A stretch of DNA of 64,000 nt from CAUZFZ01 sp963579025. Its GTDB lineage: Bacteria > Planctomycetota > Planctomycetia > Planctomycetales > Planctomycetaceae. The notes beneath the pieces were generated by a model. The model was not told the DNA's origin. It made no database searches and saw only the letters and a program-made list of their open reading frames with translations. Below are positions 24,840 through 33,263 of the stretch, piece after piece. The DNA lies in NCBI GenBank assembly GCA_963579025.1, contig CAUZFZ010000010.1, positions 49,644 through 113,643 of the forward strand. Reading direction: 5' to 3'. The number at the start of each line of letters is the position of its first letter. The stretch's first letter is position 1. Position numbers and translations under genes: made by a program.

Positions 24840-25382
24840 TCAGGAGCTCACAGCCTGTTCAAGTGCGTCGGACATGGACTGCTCTCGCTCGCTGTCCGAA
24901 TTCCACACAACTTTGCCGTCGCGGCCGATGATCCAGTAGGCGGGAAATGCCTTGGCGTCGAATCCGAAGAAAGTCCTGTCACGCGGACCGTATGCGTTGG
25001 GCCATGTGATTTTGTACTTGCTGGAAAAGGCTTCGGCCTCCTCACGCGTCGTGGGTATGTCAGCCAGACCAATGAATGCAACGTCCTCCCGCTGGCCATG
25101 TTTCTCGTAGAGTTCGACGAGTGCCGGTGCCCCTTCATGGCAGTAACGGCACAGGAAGAACCAACCGTTCACGACCACGACCTTGCCCTTCAAATCGTCC
25201 GCCGACGGTCCGGGTCCGTTGACCCAGCCGGCCGCTTCGATCGGCGGCATCGATTCGCCGACCGCCAGGCCGCCCGTTTGCGCGCTGGCCTGAATCGACC
25301 ATAGAAACGGGGCGGCGGCCACAATCAGAGCCAGTGCCAGAAAAAGCCCGAAAGTCTGCGTTGTCGTTTTTGCCGGCATCAT
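24840..25382 (-). CDS. TlpA/redoxin-like thiol-disulfide protein, exported
   Basis: A 180-residue thioredoxin-fold protein with an N-terminal signal or anchor (about 10-35, FGLFLALALIVAAAPFLWSI). The redox motif C78-R-Y-C81 is in VVVNGWFFLCRYCHEG, preceded by DDLKGKVVVV as in the TlpA/AhpC-TSA group. The fold continues with AFIGLADIPTTREEAEAF and the cis-Pro region AFPAYWIIGRDGKVVW. Such proteins reduce disulfides or cytochrome apoproteins in the periplasm; the partner is unknown. Two adjacent ATGs (25382, 25379) follow GGAG; the first is given. The gene is alone on its strand between repeat-rich DNA and the next secreted protein. Confidence 0.85.
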   Translation of the reverse strand: MMPAKTTTQTFGLFLALALIVAAAPFLWSIQASAQTGGLAVGESMPPIEAAGWVNGPGPSADDLKGKVVVVNGWFFLCRYCHEGAPALVELYEKHGQREDVAFIGLADIPTTREEAEAFSSKYKITWPNAYGPRDRTFFGFDAKAFPAYWIIGRDGKVVWNSDSEREQSMSDALEQAVSS

Positions 25383-25524
25383 TGGAACTCCGGTACGGTG
25401 ATACGCAGTCATCTTACGACGCGTCGGCCCTGAATGCGGACTCCGATTGCCAACGGGCGGGTTGTCCCCGGCGATTGAGGGCGGGCTGTTCCGGAAAAGC
25501 CGGGGAAGCGCGAGCCACTTGCGA

Positions 25525-26664
25525 TCAGCGGCGAATCAGCGGACCAGTAACGACGCATTCGAGGTTGCGACCTTTGATGCGTTTGATCGTGGCCAATGCG
25601 CCGTCCTGCCACTTCGGGTTTGGAGCTCCGGAAATGAACCAGTCGCTCCCGTTGTCGGCCAGCAGCATGCCGTACTTCTTGAGTGCTGTCAGAATGACCT
25701 GCGCCGTCTTTGGGAACGCGGAGATGTCGTAATCCGCTTGCAGTCGGACTCGCAGCCCGAGCGGAGGCAGTCTGGGATCATCCGAACGGCTGGCGAAGTG
25801 TCGGGCCGGATGAATGTAGGCCCGCTGCGTGCGCTGCACGGTAAATCGCAGAGCATGCCGAATCTCACCGGCGGCAACTTCCTCGTAGCGGACCAGTCCT
25901 GGAAATACCGGCAGTCCGGCGGCATCCGCCGAGGTCCAGCCGTCGGGCCGGAGTGCGTTACTGCTCAGGTCGAAGATCGCACCGGATCCCGCACGCCAGC
26001 CATGCACGGGATCGGGGATCGCGTTGAACAGCTCGTAGAGTCGTCGGTTCTGCGCGTCGATCATGATGATGTGCCGGTCACTGCTGTGCGGAGCACGCGG
26101 GCCACCTTCAATCGGCGGATTCGGGGGAATCGGATAGGGACCAACGTCGCTTTCCTCGTCGTACTGGAATTTGACTCGCAGCTTCGGCTGGTCCGGAGGC
26201 ACGACGACGTACGGAATACCGTTTGGTTCGCCGTTCCAGACAGTACCAAAGTCGGGGTGCAGACCGCGGTCGAGACCGATTGATCGAATCCATGCGTCCG
26301 AGTCCGGGTGGACGGGCAGGTCGGAGATGTCCTGATTCCACGGGTTGTCGGCGGGAAAAACTGCGATGTCGCCCCATTGCGTTTTCAGAATCGGGCTGCG
26401 CGGTGCCGGTCTTTTCGTGGCCTTGGGAGTCTCGATCTGTACTTCGGTCGTCGTCCGGGGCACGTCGTCCGCCAGCGAGGCAGACTCGCGGTCCATGTCG
26501 GACTCGGCTTCCTGTGAGGTCAGCGGCGCTGTGCGAGCAATGGATGCAGGTGGTTCCGGTCTGTCAGGTGATTCCGGTTCGCCCTGCACGCTCAGCGTCG
26601 TTCCCAGAAAGAACGCGACGGTCGCTGTGAGCAGATACAGCGGGGGATGAATTGACGTTTTCAT
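25525..26664 (-). CDS. Secreted protein of unknown function
   Basis: A 379-residue exported protein. The signal peptide is about 1-29 (LYLLTATVAFFLGTTLSVQG). Residues 30-90 are low-complexity, Pro/Glu/Thr-rich. The remainder is a compact domain with motifs such as FPADNPWNQDISDLPV, GLDRGLHPDFGT, HIIMIDAQNRRLYELF, GAIFDLSSNALRPDGWTS and DWFISGAPNPKW. I have seen this pattern only in uncharacterised bacterial and fungal secreted proteins; no catalytic assignment is justified. The abundance of Trp, Pro and Asp and the strand-turn pattern suggest a beta-propeller or beta-sandwich, possibly carbohydrate-related. ATG 26664 has GGTGAGG 6 nt upstream. Divergent from the RDD membrane protein gene. Confidence 0.75.
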   Translation of the reverse strand: MKTSIHPPLYLLTATVAFFLGTTLSVQGEPESPDRPEPPASIARTAPLTSQEAESDMDRESASLADDVPRTTTEVQIETPKATKRPAPRSPILKTQWGDIAVFPADNPWNQDISDLPVHPDSDAWIRSIGLDRGLHPDFGTVWNGEPNGIPYVVVPPDQPKLRVKFQYDEESDVGPYPIPPNPPIEGGPRAPHSSDRHIIMIDAQNRRLYELFNAIPDPVHGWRAGSGAIFDLSSNALRPDGWTSADAAGLPVFPGLVRYEEVAAGEIRHALRFTVQRTQRAYIHPARHFASRSDDPRLPPLGLRVRLQADYDISAFPKTAQVILTALKKYGMLLADNGSDWFISGAPNPKWQDGALATIKRIKGRNLECVVTGPLIRR

Positions 26665-26876
26665 CAAAAGCCTCACCGGGGATCGAAGTCGCTGCTCGAC
26701 AGTCAGATTGACGGCAAAACGATACTTTGTGTCTCAAGACGCGTGCGATGTTGTGCGGGTCAGACCGCCATTTCATTCGGGTTGCGCGGCTTCCGAAGGG
26801 TTTGTCACGTGAAAACGGAATCGGCAGGCTGATAGGATCAGCACGTTTCCGCCCTGGAGTCGTTTCGGAGTATTCC

Positions 26877-28598
26877 ATGCCAGTCAAAGTTCGGTGCGAA
26901 TGTGGAGCTGGGATTTCGGCTCCCGACGCCGCACGTGGCAAGACAATCAAGTGCAAGAAGTGTGGGTCACCGGTGCGCGTACCGGGTGGCGGCAAGAAGG
27001 CAGCGCGACGCAAGCGTGCTGACCCAACTCCGCTCGACGTCCATGACGAGGACTTCTTTTCGAATATCGACATGGGGCGAGCCGAAGACCGCAACGTTCA
27101 GGTCTGCCCGAAATGCGCAACCGAAGTCGACGAAGACGACATTGAATGCCCGGAGTGCGGCATCAACCTGGAAACGGGAGAGCTGAGTACGAAGCAGAGC
27201 AACCTGCGCAAGTACAAGGGCCCCAATCCGGACGACTTCTACAAGATCTCGTGGAGTGACTCGTTCGACTACCTGAAGAAGAACCTGGGCATCGCCATCT
27301 CGCTGTGTATCTTCTGGTCGTTGTTCATGACGCTCTACACAGCGACGCTGTTCATGGTGTTCTACTGCGAGAAGACGCCGTTGATCCTCTTCTGGTCGTT
27401 CGTCACGGTGCTTTGCGGAGCGGCCCCACAGGGCTGTTTCTGGCAGCTCTGGATCGAGACCATCAAAATTACGATGGACGGAAAGGACAAGCTTCAGCGG
27501 TTCCGATTCGAGTTCTTCACGGATGTTGTGCTTGGCATCAAAGCGACCGTCTGGCCAATTGCACTGGCCCTGCCGCTGGTGCTGCTGATCCTGTGGGGCG
27601 TGGGGATGGCAGTCGGGTTCGGGGGAGTTAGTGCGATTGCCGGTGTGAGCCAGGCGCTCGCGATCAGTATTCCGATCGTTTATCTCCTGCCACTCATGTG
27701 CTACCCGGTCGCGATGAGTCATCTCGCGTCAAAGTACCCGTTTCGTGCGTATCTGCCGGCGCACATGTTTCGGATCACGTTTGCCAACTTTGCTCCCGTC
27801 GCGTGGTGGTTCCTGATGGGGCTGGCGCTGCTGCTGATCTCGCTGGGCGCGGTCGTCGCAATGGGCTTCTTCTGGGACGAAGTCTACGGACAGTTTGGAA
27901 ACGGCGTCCTGCGACTCATTGAGCTGTGTGGCATCTCAATCAAGGAAGATGATCGAGGCTTCATGTTCAGTGTCACGTTAATAGGCATTGCGCTGCCACT
28001 GCTGGCTCTAATGTATCTCGTGAAGTCGGTCTTTCTGTGCATTCCCATGATGATGCTTGTTCGAGCCAATGGTCTTCTGGCTCGCTACAACGCGCGCACC
28101 CTTGAGCTGGGTTTCCGAGTCGTCGCCAACAGGCCAGCGGGGTTCTGGGTCAGATACCTGGCGTTTCTGATTGATGCCTGCGTGATCGGAGCGTTTTATC
28201 TACTGATGATTCTCGGCTTTTATGGACTCAACTGGTGCGTGGCCGCATTGGAAATGGCGCCCGAAACCATTGAGCGTACGAAAGACTCGATCTACTGGGG
28301 CGGCATTGTGGGGATGATCGGCATTCCGTTTCTATACTTCCTGCTCGAAGGCGGGCCGACTGCATGCACGTTGGGAATGCGTGCCATCGGACTGACGGTC
28401 ATTCAACCTGGACGCAAGCGTATGCAATCCAATGCCGTTGTGATGCGCGCTTTCCTGCGTACGCTGATCATCGCGCTGTCCATCGCCCTGCCACCAGTGG
28501 CCTTTGCATTCGCGATGTGTGGCATGAACAGCGAGAAGCAGGCGTTGCATGACAAAATCACCGGCACCAACGTCGTCTGGCGCGGTGAGAATGTGTAG
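26877..28598 (+). CDS. Multi-pass membrane protein with two zinc ribbons and an RDD domain
   Basis: A 573-residue integral membrane protein. The N-terminus has two zinc-ribbon-like Cys motifs: CECGAG..CKKCG (7-29) and CPKCATE..CPECG (77-98). A charged linker leads to about nine or ten membrane segments (for example AISLCIFWSLFMTLYTATLF, WPIALALPLVLLILWGVG). The C-terminal part from about residue 418 (RPAGFWVRYLAFLIDACVI to DKITGTNVV) is an RDD domain, including the final LHDKITGT typical of that family. RDD proteins are probable transporters, some moving ions. The zinc ribbons may regulate the channel or bind a partner. ATG 26877 has CGGAG 6 nt upstream. Single-gene unit followed by repeats. 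Confidence 0.88.
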   Translation: MPVKVRCECGAGISAPDAARGKTIKCKKCGSPVRVPGGGKKAARRKRADPTPLDVHDEDFFSNIDMGRAEDRNVQVCPKCATEVDEDDIECPECGINLETGELSTKQSNLRKYKGPNPDDFYKISWSDSFDYLKKNLGIAISLCIFWSLFMTLYTATLFMVFYCEKTPLILFWSFVTVLCGAAPQGCFWQLWIETIKITMDGKDKLQRFRFEFFTDVVLGIKATVWPIALALPLVLLILWGVGMAVGFGGVSAIAGVSQALAISIPIVYLLPLMCYPVAMSHLASKYPFRAYLPAHMFRITFANFAPVAWWFLMGLALLLISLGAVVAMGFFWDEVYGQFGNGVLRLIELCGISIKEDDRGFMFSVTLIGIALPLLALMYLVKSVFLCIPMMMLVRANGLLARYNARTLELGFRVVANRPAGFWVRYLAFLIDACVIGAFYLLMILGFYGLNWCVAALEMAPETIERTKDSIYWGGIVGMIGIPFLYFLLEGGPTACTLGMRAIGLTVIQPGRKRMQSNAVVMRAFLRTLIIALSIALPPVAFAFAMCGMNSEKQALHDKITGTNVVWRGENV

Positions 28599-28649
28599 GC
28601 CCTTCGATCCTCGGACCGACCAACATGTTGTCGCTGGTGTTTTGCAATG

Positions 28650-28824
<175 letters not shown>

Positions 28825-28901
28825 GCCACCCGATCTCTCTATTGAAAGTTGACACAGCCAGGCGTAATCCCGGTCGTGCCACATGCAACCAGGGCGAACC
28901 A

Positions 28902-29426
28902 ATGCAGCCATCCGTTCATCGCGTTGCCACCTCCCGGTGGTTCATGGCCATGGTCGCCGTCACTGTTGCCATTGGACTCACGAGTATGATTCGTGAGCAT
29001 CTTCATTCCGCCGCGATTCGAGAACATCTGATAGGAACATGGACGATTCCCGTAACCCATCCCGATGGTTCCGTCGAACAGTGGATTGAGGAATTTCGAT
29101 CCGATGGCACTCTGCGTCACTATCCGCCGGACAAGCCACCTCCCGAAACCGGACGCAACAGTAACGACTGGCAATGGCACATTTCAGGCAGCGATCTGGT
29201 CGTCTACCAGTCACACTTCAGCCCGGGTGCATCAGCAGAACGCTGGATCAAGCAGGTTGGACAATTGATACGGGATCGCGTTATGGGGCACGACTACCAG
29301 CTGTTTGATCGGTATACAATGCACTCGACCGACGGTAACACGATCAGACTTACGCTACAGGAAGACGCCAACGCGAAACCCACCCCAGTGGTCACAATCA
29401 CGCGGCAGTCCGTCACAAGTCACTGA
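28902..29426 (+). CDS. Small membrane-anchored protein of unknown function
   Basis: A 174-residue protein with one N-terminal hydrophobic segment (about 13-29, WFMAMVAVTVAIGLTSM), probably an uncleaved anchor or signal. The following domain (LIGTWTIPVTHPDGSVEQW, EEFRSDGTLRHYPPDKPP, NDWQWHISGSDLVVYQ, TIRLTLQEDANAKPTPVVTI) has the repeated G-T-W and D-G-T strand pattern of small lipocalin-like or META-type beta barrels that are often exported; this is a weak structural guess. The Shine-Dalgarno is poor (GGGCGAACC). It follows repeat-rich DNA and is followed by a strong hairpin, so it is likely its own transcription unit. Confidence 0.65.
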   Translation: MQPSVHRVATSRWFMAMVAVTVAIGLTSMIREHLHSAAIREHLIGTWTIPVTHPDGSVEQWIEEFRSDGTLRHYPPDKPPPETGRNSNDWQWHISGSDLVVYQSHFSPGASAERWIKQVGQLIRDRVMGHDYQLFDRYTMHSTDGNTIRLTLQEDANAKPTPVVTITRQSVTSH

Positions 29427-29439
29427 GACGTTGTGCGTT

Positions 29440-29465
29440 GTGGCTGGGTCTCCCGACCCAGCCAC
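29440..29465 (+). terminator. Strong hairpin after the small membrane protein gene
   Basis: GTGGCTGGGTC and GACCCAGCCAC form a perfect 11-bp stem with a 4-nt loop, 13 bp after the stop at 29426. No U-run follows. Such GC-rich hairpins also recur as dispersed repeats in related genomes, so it may be a repeat acting as a terminator. Confidence 0.5.
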
Positions 29466-29553
29466 AGACCCAACCGAAGGTCTCCACGAGCCGACACCTC
29501 ACCGGGTGCCCAGTCCCAGCCAGGAGCACTCACGGGCGCTTTCTGCTTGCCAG

Positions 29554-29559
29554 TATGAT
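29554..29559 (+). promoter_or_regulatory. Possible -10 element for the HNH unit
   Basis: TATGAT lies 24 bp before the ATG of the first gene of the HNH pair, giving a short leader of about 18 nt. No good -35 match is present, so this is weak. Confidence 0.25.
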
Positions 29560-29583
29560 CTGAGTCTTTGGTACACTTTCCCC

Positions 29584-29847
29584 ATGAGCACGACGATCGA
29601 TACCTACGATGACACGATCATCCGCGGCCTTCACGCGCCGAAGACTGAAGAAGCGGCACGGACGTTCCTGCAGCTCGGCTTTTCCGAAGAGCAGAAGAGC
29701 CGCATGAGCGAACTGGCCGCTCGTGCCCGCTCGGGTGCAATTACACCGAAAGAGCAGGTAGAGGCTGACGGCTATGAGCGTGTCAGCAGCATGCTGGGCA
29801 TTCTGCAGTCAATGGCCCGCATGACTCTCAAACAGGATACCGCATGA
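29584..29847 (+). CDS. Small protein translationally coupled to an HNH nuclease
   Basis: An 87-residue soluble, mostly helical protein with an acidic N-terminus (STTIDTYDDTIIRGLHAPKT) and a patterned helical body (FLQLGFSEEQKSRMSELAARA, EQVEADGYERVSSMLGILQ). Its stop overlaps the ATG of the HNH gene by 4 nt (ATGA), so both are translated from one message. The helical body with AARARSGAITPKEQ resembles small partner proteins seen upstream of stand-alone HNH endonucleases in cyanobacteria and planctomycetes. It could be an inhibitor or a DNA-targeting partner of the nuclease, but no characterised domain was recognised. No Shine-Dalgarno precedes ATG 29584. Confidence 0.7.
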   Translation: MSTTIDTYDDTIIRGLHAPKTEEAARTFLQLGFSEEQKSRMSELAARARSGAITPKEQVEADGYERVSSMLGILQSMARMTLKQDTA

Positions 29848-30257
29848 GCATCCCCGCCGCTGTGCGGCGGCAAGTGTGGACTCGTGCGAATTCCCGGTGC
29901 GAATACTGTCAGATGCCATCCGACTTCGATCCCGCTCCGTTCGAAGTCGATCATGTCGTGCCTGAGAAAATGGACGGTCCGACCGTCGTCCAAAACCTCG
30001 CTCTGGCCTGCTTTAAAGACAACAACCACAAAGGCCCGAACATCGCGGGCATTGACCCGCTGACCGGCGGAAAGGAGTTTATTTGTGACCCGTGGAAAGA
30101 CGCCTGGTCCGAACACTTCTGGTGGGACGGTGCGATTCTTGAGGCGCGTACCGCCAAAGGACGAACGACGATTGCGATCCTGCAGATGAACGACCCACAT
30201 CGTATCGCCCATCGTCGACAGCTCATCCGCGAAGGCGTCTTTCCGCCGGCCTCGTAA
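29844..30257 (+). CDS. HNH endonuclease-family protein
   Basis: A 137-residue stand-alone HNH nuclease. The zinc Cys pair C19/C22 in SRCEYCQMP precedes the catalytic FEVDHVVP (D36-H37), then NLALACFKDNNHKG (N51, with N61-H62 as the HNH tail). The C-terminus (DPWKDAWSEHFWWDGAI, INDPHR-like MNDPHRIAHRR) matches the small HNH family that is widespread as isolated genes. These enzymes cut DNA with little documented biology. Coupling by a 4-nt overlap with the preceding small gene means expression is tied. The pair has normal codon use and sits between two strong hairpins or repeats. No methylase, integrase or restriction subunit is adjacent. Confidence 0.88.
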   Translation: MSIPAAVRRQVWTRANSRCEYCQMPSDFDPAPFEVDHVVPEKMDGPTVVQNLALACFKDNNHKGPNIAGIDPLTGGKEFICDPWKDAWSEHFWWDGAILEARTAKGRTTIAILQMNDPHRIAHRRQLIREGVFPPAS

Positions 30258-30323
30258 GCAGCAATGAAGCTCGCATTCGACGTTCGACGGAAAACATCAC
30301 CAACCAGCTCGACATCCGGTGAC

Positions 30324-30920
30324 TCAGTCGAGGGCGGGGAATTCGGAGGTTTGCTCCAGTTCGGCCAGACGCTTTTCGATGTCTGCGTTGGACGCGTACT
30401 TGCCGTCCGTTTGCAGTTGCTCGAACTGGCGTGCGAAGTCGTCGAGGTTACGGGACAGTTCCTCGCGTTCGGATTCTTCCATGCGGTCGATGAACAGCAC
30501 GCCGTCCAGATGGTCGGTTTCGTGCTGGATTACGCGGGCGATCAGTTCGGAGCAACTGACTTCGAAACCCTGGCCATCCACATCGAATGCCTCGACGACG
30601 ATTTCTTCGGCGCGGGGGACATCACCGTAGAGTTCCGGCAGGCTCAGACAGCCCTCTTCACCGGAAACGCTGCCCTTTCGGCGGACGATTTCCGGGTTGA
30701 TGAACACCATCTCCTCTTCGGGCTCATCCGCACTCGCGGCCGGGTTGATGATAAAGAACCGATAGGGTAACCCGACCTGATTCGCAGCGAGGCCGATGCC
30801 GTTGGCCGAGTACATCAGCTCGAACATCTTACGGACCGTGGCCTTCAGCTCTGGCGTGATCTCGGTGATGGGCTTTGATTTCCATCTCAGGCAGGGGTGG
30901 CCGTACGTCACAATCTCCAT
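30324..30920 (-). CDS. def: Peptide deformylase
   Basis: A 198-residue metalloprotease that removes the formyl group from nascent protein N-termini. All three family motifs are present: GIGLAANQVG (41-50), EEGCLSLP (88-95, metal ligand C91) and QHETDHLDG (132-140, ligands H133 and H137, catalytic E134). A short acidic insertion at about 61-70 (AASADEPEEE) and a C-terminal tail rich in Glu and Gln are longer than in E. coli Def (169 residues) but common in this phylum. The ATG at 30920 gives the standard N-terminus (MEIVTYGHPCLR). It stands 114 bp downstream of the gene at 31035-32798, with a strong hairpin between them. Confidence 0.96.
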   Translation of the reverse strand: MEIVTYGHPCLRWKSKPITEITPELKATVRKMFELMYSANGIGLAANQVGLPYRFFIINPAASADEPEEEMVFINPEIVRRKGSVSGEEGCLSLPELYGDVPRAEEIVVEAFDVDGQGFEVSCSELIARVIQHETDHLDGVLFIDRMEESEREELSRNLDDFARQFEQLQTDGKYASNADIEKRLAELEQTSEFPALD

Positions 30921-30975
30921 GCGTTGCCGTTTCTTCGCTGACTGTTCGGTTTGTGGTTCTCGATGGAATGCATCA

Positions 30976-31004
30976 CGCCCGGTTCGTCGACGACGAACCG
31001 GGCG
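30976..31004 (-). terminator. 13-bp hairpin before def
   Basis: CGCCCGGTTCGTC and GACGAACCGGGCG pair perfectly around a 3-nt loop, 30 bp after the stop of the large secreted protein gene and upstream of def. It probably separates the two transcription units; no U-tract is present. Confidence 0.5.
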
Positions 31005-31034
31005 CTGGCAATAAGGTCGTGTGCCGAATTCCGA

Positions 31035-32798
31035 TCAGAAATCGTCTTTGTTGTTCTTCTGACGTTCTTTCACTTGCTGCTGCTGAACGTAGGTCCCGAT
31101 CTGCACGAAGTTCTTAAACGTCGTCGCGGGGATTTCGGTCTTCAGCCGCACGCCCTGTGCTTCGGTGCCGGCCGAGAAACCAATAAAGCTGGTCGGGACC
31201 TCTGCACCTTCAAGGAACTCGCCCTTGAACGGGACAGCGGCTTTGACGTCGTCATTCTTCAACGCAACTTTGGCAATCTTGAGTGCCAGGTTTGGCAGGT
31301 CGATCAGGGCGATCAGATTGGCTTTCTCCAACATTCGACCACGGCTTTGAGTCAGGGCGGTGTCGCCGGTTGTGGGCGGTGCATCGAGAGTCGCCAGCAG
31401 TTCTTTCATGGTCTCCGGGCCGCCACCGAATGTCTGCACCACGTGGTTGTTGCCTTTGATCACGACACGCTGCTCTGCACCGTTCTTGCCATACAGGGCT
31501 TCCTGCAGTGCCTTCTGGATGCCCAGCGGATCGGTCGTTTCATCAAATTCCTGCTTGATGCGGATGACGTCGGCAGTCAGGTCACCGTATTTTTCGGCGT
31601 CGGCCTCAACAGTGAATTCCTGCTTCACTCCCGGCACGTTGAACTGGTATCCCTCACCCATGGCGCGAGTGATTTCTCGCATTTTGCTGGCCGGAGTCGC
31701 TTCCGTGACAGCGTACCCCTGCAGGATTCCGGTGTCTTTGTCTGCCAGACCGAACGCCCATGCTGCCGAACCGAATTTCACGGCCTTCAGGTCCTGAGTC
31801 GCTTTCTTCAGTTTTTCCAGGGTGTCGGCATTGTCGTCGGTCTTGAGCATCTGAGCTGCGAAGTCCATGCCCCACTCTGCCAGACTGCCGAAGTCGGCAT
31901 TCAAGGCGAAATAGCCGAGTTTATTCCGGGGCAGACTGTTGAGAAGACTGAGATCACTCGTCTTGTGTGTCTGCAGAAACTTGTCAGTGTCGCTGCCGTC
32001 TTTAACCAGCAAAAGCTCTTCGATCGCAATCGAGTCATTGCTGAGCGTCAGTCCGAAAGTAAAGGCGCTGGAGTCGCGAGCCGTTCGCAGAGCACCGTGG
32101 CCCATCTGCCCGTACATTTCCATGATCGGGCCCAGGTTGATTCCCGGTGTCTCAGGAAGCTGAGCCGTGATGCCTTCGAGGATCACGTCGAGTTGTTCTT
32201 CGGCGGCTTCCAGTTCCTCGCTATACGATTCGGCGATGCCAGCGATGTTGACGAATATTGAGGCATCGCCCGCAGCAAACAGTTCGCCAGATCGGCGGTC
32301 GAGCTGGATTGCATCACCAGCGCCGTCGATGCAGTCTTCGACCAGTTCGATGACAGCCTCGTCCATCGAATAAGCGACCCAATTGTCTTTCGCGACGAAG
32401 GTGAATTCCTCACCCACGGCTTCCTTCATCTGGTCGATGCCGGATCGCTCGTCTGTGCCCTTGGATGCAGGGATCAGGAAGACCACTCCCGGTTCCGCGT
32501 TCTTGACGGCGAAAACGGCGACGTACCAGTCGTTCCGCAGATCGACCCCGCCCATCGTTGGATTCGAGATTCCGATCCCCAACGCAGGCGCCTGCATTTG
32601 CACGGCGAAGCCCATTCCGGGCTGCACGGCATTCACAAAATTCGCCACCTTGGCAATTGTGGCCTGCGGACTCTTGATACGTACGACGGCGGACGCGCTG
32701 CCCGGAATCAGGTCGAGCGGTCCCTCGGCGTGAGCGATCAGGCCGCCGAACAGAACGAGCCCGGTACAAAAAGCGGTGGAAAATGGGAAACGCAGCAT
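31035..32798 (-). CDS. Large secreted protein of unknown function
   Basis: A 587-residue protein with signal peptide (1-24, STAFCTGLVLFGGLIAHA-E) and AGGAAA 5 nt before the ATG. The first half contains paired alpha/beta units of the kind LDLIPGSASAVVRIKSPQ..WYVAVFAVKNAEPGVVFLIP and DNWVAYSMDEAVIELVED. The second half is similar in pattern (LPRNKLGYFALNADFGSLAE, RVVIKGNNHVVQTFGGGP, LIALIDLPNLALKIAKVA), suggesting an internal duplication typical of DUF3352-like secreted proteins. The C-terminus ends in a Gln/Lys-rich stretch (YVQQQQVKERQKNNKDD). No enzyme motif is visible. Acts outside the cytoplasm; role unknown. Confidence 0.8.
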   Translation of the reverse strand: MLRFPFSTAFCTGLVLFGGLIAHAEGPLDLIPGSASAVVRIKSPQATIAKVANFVNAVQPGMGFAVQMQAPALGIGISNPTMGGVDLRNDWYVAVFAVKNAEPGVVFLIPASKGTDERSGIDQMKEAVGEEFTFVAKDNWVAYSMDEAVIELVEDCIDGAGDAIQLDRRSGELFAAGDASIFVNIAGIAESYSEELEAAEEQLDVILEGITAQLPETPGINLGPIMEMYGQMGHGALRTARDSSAFTFGLTLSNDSIAIEELLLVKDGSDTDKFLQTHKTSDLSLLNSLPRNKLGYFALNADFGSLAEWGMDFAAQMLKTDDNADTLEKLKKATQDLKAVKFGSAAWAFGLADKDTGILQGYAVTEATPASKMREITRAMGEGYQFNVPGVKQEFTVEADAEKYGDLTADVIRIKQEFDETTDPLGIQKALQEALYGKNGAEQRVVIKGNNHVVQTFGGGPETMKELLATLDAPPTTGDTALTQSRGRMLEKANLIALIDLPNLALKIAKVALKNDDVKAAVPFKGEFLEGAEVPTSFIGFSAGTEAQGVRLKTEIPATTFKNFVQIGTYVQQQQVKERQKNNKDDF

Positions 32799-33023
32799 GG
32801 TGATTTCCTGTTACGCGAATGGGAGACCGAGCCGAATCGACCGATTGAAGCGGTCAGAGCCTCCGTCTTACCTGACAAACCCGACTTGAGTTTCGGAGGC
32901 GGGAGTATAGCGGCGAACCGGAAAAAAGGATCTCTGCCAACGCGATTTGACCATCTGCAAAGTCGCCCTATGTTTACGCAACCGCTGCAGCAGACGGGCT
33001 CCGCCTGATGCCCGAAACACTTA

Positions 33024-33080
33024 CGGCGTGACGAGGAAGAGCCAGGAGGCTTTGAGGGGACCTTGTCACGCCGTTTTTTT
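33024..33080 (+). other. Structured RNA-like element with terminator shape
   Basis: A perfect 9-bp stem (33024-33032 CGGCGTGAC with 33065-33073 GTCACGCCG) is followed at once by seven Ts (33074-33080). The 32-nt interior holds a second hairpin (33038-33043 AGAGCC with 33048-33053 GGCTTT, loop AGGA) and a GAGGGGACC stretch. It lies in the 465-bp gap between divergent genes, reading towards the membrane/TPR pair. It fits an intrinsic terminator, attenuator or small RNA end; it matches no riboswitch class I know. The gap otherwise holds the upstream region of the gene at 32798. Confidence 0.55.
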
Positions 33081-33263
33081 ATGCGCGCTTCGCTGGCGTT
33101 GCTGATCGTGGCGAAGTTTTCCGCCTATGCGAATTTTGCTGGTCCTGACGATTGCGTCGCGCCGATGAGTCACGAGGGAGACCCTCACAGCGCGCGGACT
33201 GTACCGCGTGACGGGTTCTCCATGCGGATGATGACGACTCACGTCAATCGAGGGAGCGGTTCA

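Noticed and set aside
30951..32261. 436-codon frame antisense to the large secreted protein gene
   Set aside because: The minus-strand gene has a signal peptide and ribosome site; the plus frame has neither.
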